DNA from: Lonicera japonica
Taxonomy: Eukaryota > Streptophyta > Magnoliopsida > Dipsacales > Caprifoliaceae
Direction: 5' to 3'
Length of the DNA: 64,000 bases
Assembly: GCA_021464415.1 (NCBI GenBank)
Contig: CM038471.1
Location: forward strand, 12,646,373 to 12,710,372
Shown piece after piece: positions 35,165 to 47,139 of this stretch (position 1 is its first letter; each line of letters begins with the position of its first letter). Both the position numbers and the translations under genes were made by a program. The notes under the pieces were generated by a model. It searched no databases, had not been told where the DNA came from, and saw only the letters and a list, made by a program, of their open reading frames with translations.

Positions 35165-35910
35165 TTGACAGAGTACATCCTTGCTTATGGGAGTACAAAA
35201 CATTCCCTGCCTGTGGGAGTACGTCCCTGCCTGTGGGAATACAAAACATTCCCTACCCATGGGAGTACAAAACCTTCCTTATATATGGGAATTCAAAATC
35301 ATCCCTGCATGTGAGAGTACAAAACATTCCCTGCCTGTTGGAGTACATCCCTGCCCGTGGGAGTACAAAACCTTCCCTGCCTGTGGGAATTCAAAATCAC
35401 CCCTACCTGTGGAAGTATGTCCCTACCTATGGGAGTACAAAACCTTCCTTACCTGTGGGAGTATAAAACATTCCCTGCCTATGGGAATTCAAAATCATCC
35501 CTGCCTATGGGAGTACGTTCCTGCCTGTGGGAGTACAAAACCTTCCCTCCCTGTGGGAGTACAAAATCATCCCTGCCTATGGGAGTACAAAACCTTCCCT
35601 GCTTGTGAAAATTCAAAAGCATACCTGCCTATTGGAGTACGTCCCTGCCTATGGGAGTACAAAACCATTCCTGCCTGTTGGATTACATCCCTGCCTGTGG
35701 GAGTACAAAACCTTCCTTACCTGTGGGAATTCAAAATCATCCCTGTCTGTGGGAGTACAAAACCTTCCTTGCCTGTGGGAGTACAAAACATTCCTTGCCT
35801 GTGAAAATTCAAAATCACCCTTGCCTGTGCGAGTACAAAACCTTCCCTGCTTGTGGGAATTCAAAACCATCATTACCTGTATGTGTACAGAACCGTCCCT
35901 ACCCATGGGA
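35165..35910. repeat. 27-bp minisatellite, about 27 copies
   Basis: Unit CCCTGCCTGTGGGAGTACAAAACCTTC with variants (GAATTCAAAATCAT, GAGTACGTC). Because the period is a multiple of three and the unit has no stop in several frames, long overlapping frames arise (up to 207 codons on plus, 85 on minus) made only of repeats such as PCLWEYKTF. No start context, domain or splice signal supports a protein. It lies about 0.3 kb before the 3' LTR, where Ogre elements often carry tandem repeats. Confidence 0.9.
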
Positions 35911-36192
35911 ATATGTCAATTTGAGAGAGAATCGTCGACAAGAGCCATCCATACCAATAAGAATACAATACTCAACAGCCAAATCAAAATCAGAGTAAAG
36001 AATATGACATGTCCCGAATAGCCCAGAAATCGTCCATCCATCCTCAACGAAAAGAAACAGCAAAGCACGACATCATTTGCATGGCATCATTTTTAAAATA
36101 GCACATAGGATTCATGCGAGTGAAGAAAAATGATGTGTTCTCATTATCGTCCTGCTTTCTTTGCTTCACAAAGAACCTATGCCGAGAAGGTC
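35911..36192 (+). other. 3' end of the Ogre/Tat-like interior
   Basis: Non-coding sequence up to the 3' LTR. The expected polypurine tract is weak (CCGAGAAGG at 36182-36190). Confidence 0.4.
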
Positions 36193-37228
36193 TGTGAACA
36201 CCTCATTTTACGACCCTCACAAGAATTTCGAACTCTAGGAAAACAAGCGTGCATGTATGCACAAGCATTCCTAGATGTACACATACTATCTACATGTGAT
36301 ACAGGTCAAAGAAAGAAGCTGAAAAGACAGCCGAATGAGAAGTTACGAGAATTCCTAGAAACTGTCAAAATCAAAAACCGTCAAAACTCCTGGAAACTTG
36401 TGAAAGGAGATTTTACAATTTCTAATCATCCTCAAACTTTGTCAGTTGTTATAAATTACTATAAGGAGTGTCATATTCGAAAATCAGCTCGATCTGACGG
36501 TCGGATCTTCAAAAATTTAGAAAATCGGGAGTTCATTTCAGGTGATCAAATGGAGGCCTTCCCGAAGTCAAAAGGAGTTCCAATTTGTTCAGTATATAGG
36601 TACTATTGTGATGGAGAACATATCGAAAGTTCAGATTTTTCGAACATGGGATCATTAAGAATCAATTCGTTTATCATGTAAATCTAGTTGCAATTTCCTT
36701 CATCGAAATTAACATAAATGGAGGCCTTCCCGAACTCTAATCGTTATAAAATTTGGAAATAATCTAGAAAACATTTTGAGGGAAAACATATCCAAAATTA
36801 AGAGAAATCCAACAGATAGAAGTTCAATTGTCAAGGTTGTTGTATGCAAGTACATTTCCTATGCGGGAACAAACTCTTTGTACCAAACTGAGGAGAACGA
36901 GTACTTCCCAAACTCCAATCGTCTTCAAATTTTTACAGGGTCTAGAAGACTTATATTTTCATTACCTATCCAAAAATAAGCATCATCCAACTGTTATAAC
37001 TTGACTTGTCGTACAAACAAGTGACCTTGTCTACAATAAGTACGATAATCAAAGAAAAATGAGTCCTTCCCGGCTTCCGATTAGCCTGGAATTTTGAAAC
37101 GATCTAGAAGACTTATATTCCCAATACTTATCCAAAAATTAGCATGATCCAACAGTGGTAAGGCTTTACGATAATCTCCAAGAGTCCTAGTTACAATATT
37201 TTTTCTTACTCTCCAAGCATTTTTCAAC

Positions 37229-37236
37229 TATAAATA
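37229..37236 (+). promoter_or_regulatory. LTR TATA box (3' LTR)
   Basis: TATAAATA in the same context in the 3' LTR; could drive read-through into downstream DNA (inference). Confidence 0.65.
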
Positions 37237-37682
37237 GACCCCTTTCCATTCATATTTTTCATCAACAATTAAGGGAATTTCGTGGTACACACCAAGAGAA
37301 CCTTATTCTCTCCTTCCAAGGAGGCTCAGGTACAATTTTCTCTCTCTTCTTTTATTTATTCGTCAGTTTTATAATTCATATTCTTGTTAGCATAATTTCT
37401 ATCACTTGATAACTTTTCAAAACCCTTTTTCAAATTATTTTTCAAAACTAAAGGCATATAACAAACCCTAATCTAATTCCAAAATAGTTTTATTACTTTC
37501 TTACTTTTCCAAAAGCCCGGATTAGCGGTATTGTTATACGAAGGAATTGATAATCGCTATATATCCAATCTAACTCATAGATTGTAGTGTATATGTGATA
37601 TATACTTGATTATGAGAACACCAACGCCATCTATACCGGTTTAATCCATAGGCTATGGTATACGATCGGTCAAGTCGCCTCA

Positions 37683-39709
37683 TGTAACACCTGGTGTTTA
37701 TATTAATATACTGAGAGTTACTTTGTTTGCTTTGTATGAGAACCCATGGTAAATAGTTGTAATGTATGAAAAAGTTTTATTGTTCCCGCATAGAAACCGA
37801 TTTCGTCGACTAAACTTGCGAAATTCACCAAAAATTCATTTTAACTCCTTTTTGAGTGAAACCAAAGCCATATGTTATATTTTGAGCTAAATTTTGATAT
37901 AAATGTTTTATCCACAATAGGATCCTGTTGTGGAAAAATAGGCGTCTGTTGGAATCCAAGCCCCAGGCAATTTTTTCAGTTTTTTTCTCTAGAGCAAACA
38001 GTCGCCTATTTTTGTAAAAGATGTGCCTGTTTTTGACAAACAGGCGCCTATTGCAATCTCGGTTAAAAAAGTTTAAAATCCTTTCTAGATGGTTCCTTGG
38101 TCATTTTCTCAGCTCTCTTGTTCCATCTTTGAGAGCTCGTTTTTCTCTATATTTCTCTCTCTAAAATTTATCAAAAAATCACGTTCCAGATTCCGATTCG
38201 ACCTTAAGGAAAGTTATTCTACGCGTCTAGAGGATCGAGGTGAGTTAGGAATTTTAAGATTTAATCGGACAAATTTTCGAATATCGACTTTCTCTCTCTT
38301 CTTTCGGCTTGTAAATTTGAGGTAGGGGTTCTCTTGCTTTCAAACCTTGATAAAATATTTTCCTAGCTTAATAATTGTTGTATTTGACTTGTGTTGGTTT
38401 GAAAACTCATGAGTAAGGGAATATATGGTGTTTGATGATTTTTTTTATAGTTATATTTGCATGATTTAAGGCAAACTATGCCATACACACTTATTGTAAA
38501 TTGCTATTGGAATCATATACGATATCTCTTGGTGGTGTGGGTGTTGTTGCTTGGGAAAATAGAATTATTGATGGTTTATACGCACCAAGGGATACGTAAT
38601 GAGATTGATTTGAGTGGATATGGCATAGATTGCTTGGTATATGCACGAAATTATATGTTTACATGCCATACACATTATCATTGTGTCAACCCAACGCTTG
38701 GAGGATTCTCAACATATGTGGATTATTCTTATGGCCCGACGTATGGGGCGTATGTGTCATATTGATGATGATGGTGAGGAAAGCTCATTATGATCATGAT
38801 ATTATTTTGAATATGATAAGATTCTGCTATGAATCTTGATATGATTCTACTGTGGCCCTTCGATTGTGAAGGGATGATGTATTGGTTAGTGCCTACCGGT
38901 ATGAAAAATAAGTGGGGCCTGTTGCCTTTGGGTTAAAAATTCCTAAACCTCCGGAGGGCAGCAACGCGTCGGCTGTCTAAAGCCAGCGGTGTATAGCCCA
39001 AAAATCTAGACAACGGTAAGGCACTGATGATTTTATTGCCATGATAGTATTGGCAGACTTGTGGTCCAAATTGATTATGATCTATTGATCTTCTCTGGGG
39101 CCAATGGCCCAACTTATGACCATTATTGGATTATTCTCTCGGACGGGCAGGCCCATGTTCTATTTTGGCAGTACAGATATATTCTTGCAAAGTGGTTCTA
39201 TGGTTGACACAATGGAGGTAACTTGCATTAGCATGTGCATGCATTGCTTATTAAATGATTGGTTCTAAACTTGTTTATGTTCTATACATGATGCTTTTGT
39301 TGTTACTCACCCCTACTGAGCGTGTATCTCACCCCGTTTTTTAAAACTATTACAGGTACTCATGAGTCCCAACGGGAAAAGAGATGACAGGTTCGGGAAC
39401 GAAGTAGAGCCTCTGATACTATGGTTTATTTTTGTAATAGCCATGTTGGTCCGGGAAGCCACAGCTAGCCCGGGCACTTGTATATGTTTCTTTTGAATGT
39501 TCATTATATGGTAAATTTTTGTATATCTATTAAACTTGCTCATAACTTTAGTATCAATGCATAATCCATGCTTATCTTTGTATGATATATGTATCCTTGT
39601 TGGTTTATACTTCTCATATCTACCTATTTTAGTCCTACTAAGATGGGTTAGTGACACTCCAGGTCTTAATTACGGGTGTTATTCTGTAAATTAAGGCAGG
39701 GGTGTTACA
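37683..39709 (+). mobile_element. Solo LTR, Tekay-like gypsy, 2027 bp
   Basis: TGTAACACC...GGTGTTACA with CCTCA on both sides (37678-37682 and 39710-39714), a perfect 5-bp target duplication. The two undisturbed LTR copies nearby (28160 and 30135 regions) show the empty site. It shares sequence with the plus-strand LTR fragment at 54632 and, more distantly, with the minus-strand LTRs at 55456 and 62174 (GGTACTCACGAGTCCCA-like and GGGAAGCCACA segments). The interior was lost by LTR-LTR recombination. Confidence 0.93.
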
Positions 39710-40898
39710 CCTCATATTACATCGAATATAAGATTCCATATTGAAATCAATTTTCAAAAAGCTCAATGTTTTACAAAATCACTTGTTTCATTGTATCTAT
39801 TATTATCAAACTCTCTTTTTCAAATCATACACACACTTATGTTCAAAATCATGGGCGAATTAGGAAACACATCGTTTTAATCTCATCCCCAAAATTCTAG
39901 TTTCTAAACCAAGCACGAAAAGCTGTAAAGTAATAGTAATAGCATGCAAGAACTGGATTATAATATGCGCATATCCTACTTAAGAGACCGAAATGGCGAA
40001 TTGGATGCCTAACACCTTCCCAATTCGTAACTTAATCCCCGAACTTTCAAATCAACTAGTTTCGCATACATTGTGTAAGAGGTGATATTTAGTCCATAAA
40101 TACGTCTCTTTTACACAAACCTTTTTGTTTGTTTAGTAAAACAAACTGGCGACTCTTATTATTTTCAAAATTGATTTTTAAAGCAAACACGGAATCGCCG
40201 CCCACTAGAACCTCAGGTGTCGAGAACGCGGGTTCTCACACCCGGGCACCCCGATTAGTGCCTAGGCGGGTGATTAGGCACCGGGATAACTTAAGCGGAC
40301 TTAGGCGGGTACCTAGGCGGGCTGGGCAGGAGGTAGGCGGATAGACTTTTTTTTTCCTGTTTTGAAGGAGCTGCCTATTTATCTTTTTGTTAAAAAATTA
40401 CCATTTAAAAAAATGGATACAATCTATCAACCATCATAAGTAAATTCATCTTTCATTCCTCCGATTTAAACAAAACCTTAGCCAACAATTGCAATCGCAA
40501 GAAGATGTTCAAGAAGAGCTTGCTTTGACTAGTTATAACTTATAAACACACCATGCTACCTTATAACTTATATACAATTAGGGCTTGAATCTTCTCTTCG
40601 TATTTTTTTTTCTTTACAATTCTTAATTAATAGGCTTGAACTTTGACATTCGTAGTTTGGTGGTATATTTGTTAATTGAACATTTGAACTTCTTTTTATG
40701 TTTATTTGACTACTATGTTTGATTTGATGATTTTTCAATATTTTATTTTGTATATATAATTTTAGATATATTTAAAGATTAAAAATATAATTAAAAAAAA
40801 TCGCCTGATGCCAAACCGCCTGGGCCCCGATTAGGCGCTCTAGGCGCTAGGAGCTAAGTCACCGTCCTAGGTCCGCCTAGCGCCTTTTAGAACCTTGG

Positions 40899-41120
40899 TC
40901 AAAAGTAGACATTTTTCAAATCTCCAACGGCTAGTTTCTAGGCCATCAGTCGACCGAGGCTCAGCTCATCAGTTGACTGATGGGCACTATCCCAGCCTAC
41001 CAAAATCTCAATTTTTGGACTTTTGCATTTTAGCTCCAAAATCAAATCTAATGCTTTAGGGATCTTAAGATCGACACTTATTTTCGGAAAAACTCAAAGT
41101 AAGCTCAATTGAATTTAATA
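40899..41120 (-). repeat. Reversed SIRE-related LTR, second part
   Basis: Continues the LTR interrupted at 26585: AAAAGTAGACATTTTTCAAATC, then the CAGTCGACCGAGG and CAGTTGACTGATGG palindrome variants matching 10410-10640. Similarity fades near 41120 before the LTR's own end, so it is truncated. Confidence 0.72.
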
Positions 41121-41892
41121 TGAATTTATTTAGGAATCGGTTTTTGTAAAAATGTTGTTTTTAAAGGGATTTTGTTTCAACTTTATTTTCAATTAATCAA
41201 ACTCAAAGTAAGCCAAAAATGTTGTTTTTAAAGGGATTTTGAGAGAGAGGGGGACGGGGAAGGAGGGAGAGAGAGAATGTTGAGTAAAGTTCTTAAAGGA
41301 ATTAGAAATCCATCTGAAATCTCTAGGTAAGTGAGAAGATTTCAAGATGAATTTTTATGTATAAAAAAGGCTTTACAATCCACCACTAATTAAAATCCTA
41401 CTAAGTCATTAGACTTTTGAATACCATAAGATTTAGATAGATTTTTTAAAATCTTAATTGAATACCCATAGATTTTAAAAGTCCGTAAAAATCCAAATTC
41501 AATACACTCCTATAAAACTTTGTTAAGTGGATAAGAAAAAATTTACATGAGAATGAGGAATATTCGAAGAGCATGTCCCCAAATCATTAATTTTTTTATT
41601 TTCAAATTTCTCACAAAAACATTGTTGTCTTTTCAATTATTTTAAATTTTGCAATCAAAAGCATACTCGGACACTCTTTTTTTGTGTCACGTTTGAATTA
41701 ACACGATAGATTAATCCCACAATTTCAAATTATAAGTACTCTCACTTCCCTTTTTGGAGGTTTAAAATCAATTAAGAGTATCGTTTCTATTTTTGGAAAA
41801 ATGAACCAAATTTTACAATAATAAATGAGTTCTACATTTTGGCATTTGGTTATGAACAAAATATGTTTACAAATTTAAGATTTGATATATGC

Positions 41893-41925
<33 letters not shown>

Positions 41926-42244
41926 TTATGTTACAAAAGGATTTTATTGGTCTTGTTTACTAATTTGACCCTGTACTACATATGTAATTATAAAAATAAA
42001 TAAAGTTGTAAACACGATTTGACATGAAAAAATATAAAGTATAATAAGAACGTACATTTGTTAGTGATATCAATAATTGTGAAGGAGGCAGAGCAATGAT
42101 ATAGAAAACTGACATATATTATGTGGCGATGAATCATCTATTAATTAAAATATTGTCATCCCTACTTTTAACTTAGACCACAAATTTATTTATTGGCATC
42201 AAAATAAAAAAAAATTACACACAACAAGAACAACCAATTGAAGA
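41121..42244. other. Block B left flank, non-coding
   Basis: 41520-42240 matches 11740-12365 of block A. It contains a GA-rich run (41236-41275) and an (AT)n microsatellite (41897-41925) that block A lacks. No gene supported. Confidence 0.55.
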
Positions 42245-43440
42245 AAAAAAAAATAGATTTGAGAAAAAAAAATTGTATATAAAATAATGTGTCACACATT
42301 TTGTCAGGTGAAATGTGCTTATAAGACATGCAGGCATCCGAGTCCCACTATCTTTCTACTTTTATGTTAATTTCACTCCTTTTGAAAAATTAAAATTGAT
42401 ATCTATGAAACATGATCCTTTGTGAATATAATTTTTTACAAAAGTAATTCAATAAAATCATGAAATGTTGCATTTAAAGACTTCTAATCTGTTTATACAT
42501 AAGTTTAATTTAAAAAAATATTGTAATACCTAAGTCCAAATAAATTTAATATTTTCCTAAATAATATTTAAATTTTTGTACTAAGTGCAAACAATGGGCG
42601 AACTACCGAACAATTTGCCTAAGGATAATTTGTGCAGTTACTGCTCTAATGATTTAGTATATATTCAGATATGTAACTTGCAATAACTTTTTAGGAACCT
42701 TTGTGAGCAATTATTTAAGTCTTGGACATTTTTTTTTTCATTTAGTGTCGTATAACAATTATTATCTTTGGTCTTTTATTATTTATTATTGTACTTTAAT
42801 TTTTACATAAATATATCGTCCAGCATGAATAATACTTAAGTAATAATCATTAGTTACGAATCAATTAAACGTCATCACATTAGTAATTGGTTAGAATAAT
42901 TGGCACTTTGGTAAATTTTTTAATCACTGATGTTAATCATAAAATAGTTAGATGCATGCTTACGTCACTTTCATGCTCATTTAATCATTAAAAAATGTTT
43001 TAAACGGAGCTTACTCAATTTGTTTTTTTTTCTTAATGTGGTCATATAAGTAAACTAGTATGTATTGCCATATTAGTGCTTATTAAGGGTGCCCTAGTTC
43101 TTTCACAGCGCACCATGTTTAAAATGATTGTATTTCAAGAATTCACTTAATAAAAAAGAAATACAAGTTGAAAAAAAATGATGAATTAATATTTTGATAA
43201 GATGTTCTCTACTTTTTATTTTGTTTTTCCCTTTTTCATGCAAAATTTTTTCTTACCTGTTGTTCAAAGAATGTGATTTCATGAAAAAAAAAAGATTTGA
43301 GAAAAAAATAAATTGTATACAAAATAATGTGTTACACATTTTGTCCGGTGAAATATGCTTATTAGACAGCATGCATCTAGGTCCTACTATCTTTCTACTT
43401 TTATGTTAGTTTCACTCCTTTTGAAAAATTAAAATTGATT
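42245..43440. repeat. Local tandem duplication in block B, about 1.04 kb offset
   Basis: 42245-42400 (AAAAAATAGATTTGAG through TTTTGAAAAATTAAAATTGAT) recurs at 43285-43440 with small changes, and between them lies the block matching 24181-25876 and 10900-11490. Block A has only one copy of the repeated piece (12395-12870, with the MITE). Two neighbouring blocks were therefore rearranged in tandem in B. Confidence 0.7.
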
Positions 43441-45245
43441 CTTTTTATTCTACAATTTTCATATAGGAGATCAATGGTTTGGGCAAACCATTCTCAACAT
43501 TAGTATAGTGGAAAAAGGCGCGAGTTTTCTCACCTTCCGTCCATATTCGAATCATATGAATCACTTTGTATATTCATGTAACACTTGTTAAAAATAAATA
43601 AATAATTAATATTTAGCTGAAAAAGTTGAATAAAACATCGCAGTCATATGACATTAAGAACAAGGATATAGACGTATTTTTAAAATAAAATACATAATAT
43701 ACCAATTTATGCGTAAAATCACTTAATTAATTTTGTTTGTTTTTGTTTATGCAATATATATAGTAATAATATGCTTCAGGTGGATCTAAGACTGTTGATA
43801 AGTGGTTTACTTGCTTCTATAATATAATTGGCTTTTAGGTAATTTTGAAATTTAATAGAATTTTAAATTATATAACCAATTAAATGGTACAAAATCCGTG
43901 CCAAAAACTAAGACATCAAATGCAACTTTCACATTTTCTCATATCTGCTTTCAGTATAATTTGTGGTTAAAAAGTAAGCTTTGTTTAGCATTATATGTAT
44001 GATAAATTAATTAATGAAAAAAAAAAATTTTAACTAGTAATTAAAAATGAAAATGAAAAAATAAATAAATTAACATAATCGATCAAATCTCAATTTTCCC
44101 CAAATCCATTGATCTTATATATATTCCATATTTAAGCGATTCTACATTCTTTACTTTTATTATACCCCTAAACTTATGTAAAGGGTTCTTGTATCGTTTA
44201 TTCATCAAGATATATATACAAATTATCATATTCTACATAGTATTGTAGTGTTAAGATCTTCTTGTATTGAATTTTTATTCACTATTTTTGGCTACCAGCG
44301 ATCGATTAATATTTAATATTATCACCGGGCCGGACTAGTCTCACCACCTTACCTAAACCGCATTTTCAACTTGCTTAGCCGCTATCATGATCTCATCAAA
44401 AACCACTTCACGTCAATACCGCCAATACCATTAAAAGTAAACCACAGTCCCGTGCCTTATCATCTCACCATCATCAACCTATTACCTTCTACACCACATC
44501 ATATCACTGGCCTATCATCCATATCAAACACCACCATCTTCATCAATCATCACCAGTGCTGCATGTTATTATACACCAAACACCACCACCATCACAGTTT
44601 TGAAAAAAAAAAAAAACCAACCCAAACAATACCCCCCAATACGCAACCTCTCAATATCATGAGCGCACAGCCAGAGTCAGACCTCCTCACTTGAGCCGGA
44701 CAACTAGAGCCAACTTGCTCACTAGTGTCAAACAGCCAACTAAGATAGTTTCATACGACGATTTAAAATCTCTACTGGCTTGATAAAATTAAATATTTAT
44801 TTTCTCTAACTCTTTTCAAAAATGTTAATAATTAATAATCAAAACTTAAAAGAAAAAAAATACTGAACTGAGTTCATATCAATCATATGTAAACGGATCA
44901 TTTAAATTAGATCATATATCATTACATACTTACTACTTAAGAGCATTTAATATCATAACATAACACCAAATCATTTCATTAAAAAATGTTTAAAAATAAA
45001 ACTAACTATTGTATAGAAGTTAGAAAAAGATTTTTTTTTCCTTATTCTTATAAAAGAAAATTCCAAATCTACTATCCAAAAATTTTATTTCATAGAAAAA
45101 AAGTAACATAACATAACACCAAATCATTATCCTTTTCCAATTTTTCATAAAAACAATTCCGTCATTTTTCAAATTTTCTTTTATCAAATACACCCATAAC
45201 AACGGATTTTTCTTTGACCTATAAAAAGAAAAAAAAAGTGGAAAT
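43441..45245. other. Block B, 3' flank of the second CBF gene (left part)
   Basis: Matches 12880-14895 of block A, including the C/A-rich stretch at 44340-44690. Non-coding. It ends at the solo LTR insertion. Confidence 0.6.
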
Positions 45246-46641
45246 TGTTAACCTAGAGGGTTTTAATCTTATTTTGATAATAACAATAACTTAATCATGT
45301 GTAATTTAACATGTTCCTTGAATTAAGTTTGCAGTTCATTATCTTATGAATTCAAGAAAAGCATGAATTTTATTAAGGATGCCACATTACAAGGATCGCT
45401 GAAACTCTATCTGATCAAGTCAACAATGTATTGGACAGGACAAGGAAGATCAATCTCATCACTCATGATAATAATGCAATTCATGAAGAAAATGATCAAA
45501 GGAACATATCAAAAGCTTCAAGAAAATACAAGTGAAGATCAAATAGAAGAAACAAATCAAAGCATTTGAAGACTCGTAATTCAATAATTGAGTGAATGCT
45601 TAGGATTTACGTAAATTTTCTTAATTGATCATTTTTATAGCGCAAATATGTTTATGCATCATTCATAGATTGAATATATTTGAAAACATCACTTTTCATA
45701 AACCAGTTTTCAAATAAATTCATATTAAATTCAAACGAATGATTTTTGAATTCTCATGAAAATAGGTGTCTTAGAAACATGGTATTAACATATCTTAAGC
45801 ATTAGAATTGAATTTGGAACAAAATTGCAAAAGTTCAAAAATTTAGATTTTAGCATGATGGACAGAACGCATCAATTGACTGATACCTCAAAATATAGCC
45901 TTTGGATTTATGATGTTTTACCATTTTTGGTATCAAACTTCTCAAATAGCTATATACTTTTTGGGACTATATATTGGACATCTAAGACACATTTTAAGAA
46001 ACTTGAATCATTATACAAACTCTTTACGTATCTATTTACAATATTCAAAAATTCAAGCATTTATATTGATCATATCATTCATCTTTGAGCTAAAATTATT
46101 GATCAATCTTAATAACTCTAGTGTGAGCTCCACTTAAGAGTTATTGTTCATTGGTGTATATCACCAAATCACTTCTATTATTCATTTGTGAGGATTTCTC
46201 ATAATTTAGCAAGGAGGTTTTCTTATATTGAGTGTGGTGAGAAGAATCACACTTGCTTGAGTATTGTGAGAAAAATAACACTTGTAGAGTGTAGTGAAAA
46301 AGATTACACTTGTATTGAGGTTTGATTTCACTTGTAAGAAAATCGATTAATGTAACTTCTTGGGTGAACTACTCGAGCGTGGACGTGTAGTCTAAACAAT
46401 CAAACCACGAGAACAAAATGCCGTTGGCTCGTTTGATTTAATCTTTCTAACTCAAGCTTTTCATGTACTTACACTCTTATTTGTTAATTGCTCTTGAGTT
46501 TTGCTTCATTGAATTGCCACTTGCTTGATATATGTTTAACTAAAGTCTTGTTACTTAAACATTTTTCGAAACTATCTTAACTATACATTTAATTTCAAAA
46601 ACTCTATTCAACCCCCTTCTAGGGTTGTTTTCCAACCAACA
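45246..46641 (+). mobile_element. Solo LTR of the SIRE-related family, 1396 bp
   Basis: TGTTAACC...CCAACCAACA. Flanks GAAAT (45241-45245) and TAAAT (46642-46646) are a 5-bp duplication with one mismatch. Block A at 14896-14912 has the uninterrupted GTGGAAATTACTTAAAG. Related to the LTR at 8612 (shared TAACAATAA-TTTAAT, ATTTGTGAG and the CTAGGGT end). Confidence 0.88.
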
Positions 46642-46674
46642 TAAATTAATTAAAGAACTAAACATATGACACTC

Positions 46675-47134
46675 TGTTAGAAAATTTATGTGGGCAACAT
46701 ATTATAATATTTCAATTATATTTGTTATTTAATTAATGGGCTAATTTTTAGTGGTCTAATTAATTTTTAGTAGAGCCCATAAGACTACTCAAATAAATGT
46801 GGGCCAAATGTGTAGATACCTTGTATGGGCTTGTTAGAGTTTTATGGGAACCCTAATTAGAGTATATATAAAGTAGATATTAGGGTTATGCTCCCCAAGA
46901 CACCAAATCAAAATACGGCTCCCTTCTCCCCATCTGGAAGAGAACCAAAAATTCCCATAAAGACAATAAGGCGATTTGGTTGAGGAAGACCACGTACCCG
47001 CTCGATCCGTGATGTTATTGTGATCGATCCTCTTATTCCACATTTGTTTATCATGGATCTAGGTACGCGGTTTCATTGTTTTAATTTAGTTCTTGATCAT
47101 TTGACATGATGACTTAAGTGATTTAATTCCAACA
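46675..47134. mobile_element. Solo LTR, copia-like, 460 bp
   Basis: TGTTAGAA...TTCCAACA ends (imperfect inverted repeats), with CACTC immediately on both sides (46670-46674 and 47135-47139), a perfect 5-bp target duplication. Block A at about 14930 has the empty site (GAAACTCGAGTTAGGG). A TATA-like TATATATAAAG is at 46864-46874. Orientation plus is likely from the TATA and downstream U5-like sequence. Confidence 0.9.
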
Positions 47135-47139
47135 CACTC

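Larger units (their letters stand above)
26666..40240 (+). mobile_element. Non-autonomous Ogre/Tat-like gypsy element with duplicated 5' LTR
   Basis: LTRs begin TGTGAACACC and end GGTTCTCACA. Order: LTR copy 26666-28629 (3' truncated), complete 5' LTR 28630-30759, primer site 30761-30780, interior 30781-36192, and 3' LTR 36193-40240 (carrying a solo-LTR insertion). The flanks CCCGA (26661-26665) and CCCGG (40241-40245) are a near-perfect 5-bp target duplication. The primer site TGGTGACTCTGCTGGGGATT matches the 3' end of tRNA-Arg with few mismatches, as in Ogre/Tat elements. The interior has no gag-pol frame but three minisatellites, also a trait of that lineage. Mobilisation would need proteins from another element. 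Confidence 0.85.
36193..40240 (+). repeat. 3' LTR of the Ogre/Tat-like element, interrupted
   Basis: TGTGAACACC at 36193 and GGTTCTCACA ending at 40240. With the 2027-bp insertion and its duplicated CCTCA removed, the length is about 2.0 kb. It differs from the 5' LTR by many substitutions and lacks the 90-bp duplication near the LTR end. Confidence 0.85.
26586..40898. mobile_element. GCCTAGGC-rich element, split by a nested retrotransposon
   Basis: The outer parts are 26586-26665 and 40246-40898, together about 735 bases. TCAAA lies on both sides (26581-26585 and 40899-40903), and the homologous LTR at 10410-10425 shows the uninterrupted ATCAAAAGTAGAC. Subterminal inverted sequences GTTCTAAAAGGCG (left) and CGCCTTTTAGAAC (right) border clusters of GCCTAGGC-like palindromes at both ends; the middle is AT-rich and non-coding. 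I cannot assign the superfamily. The Ogre-like element is inserted in the left GC-rich cluster. Confidence 0.65.

Noticed and set aside
35181..36021. Long overlapping open frames (up to 207 codons) with repeated Trp/Pro/Tyr peptides
   Set aside because: They arise because the 27-bp minisatellite lacks stops in several frames; the same peptides appear in shifted frames and on the other strand.
36130..36681. 183-codon plus-strand frame at the start of the 3' LTR
   Set aside because: It spans the LTR start; the equivalent frames in the other two LTR copies are broken by stops, so it is chance.
39313..39657. 114-codon minus-strand frame
   Set aside because: Antisense to the solo LTR 37683-39709; no motif.
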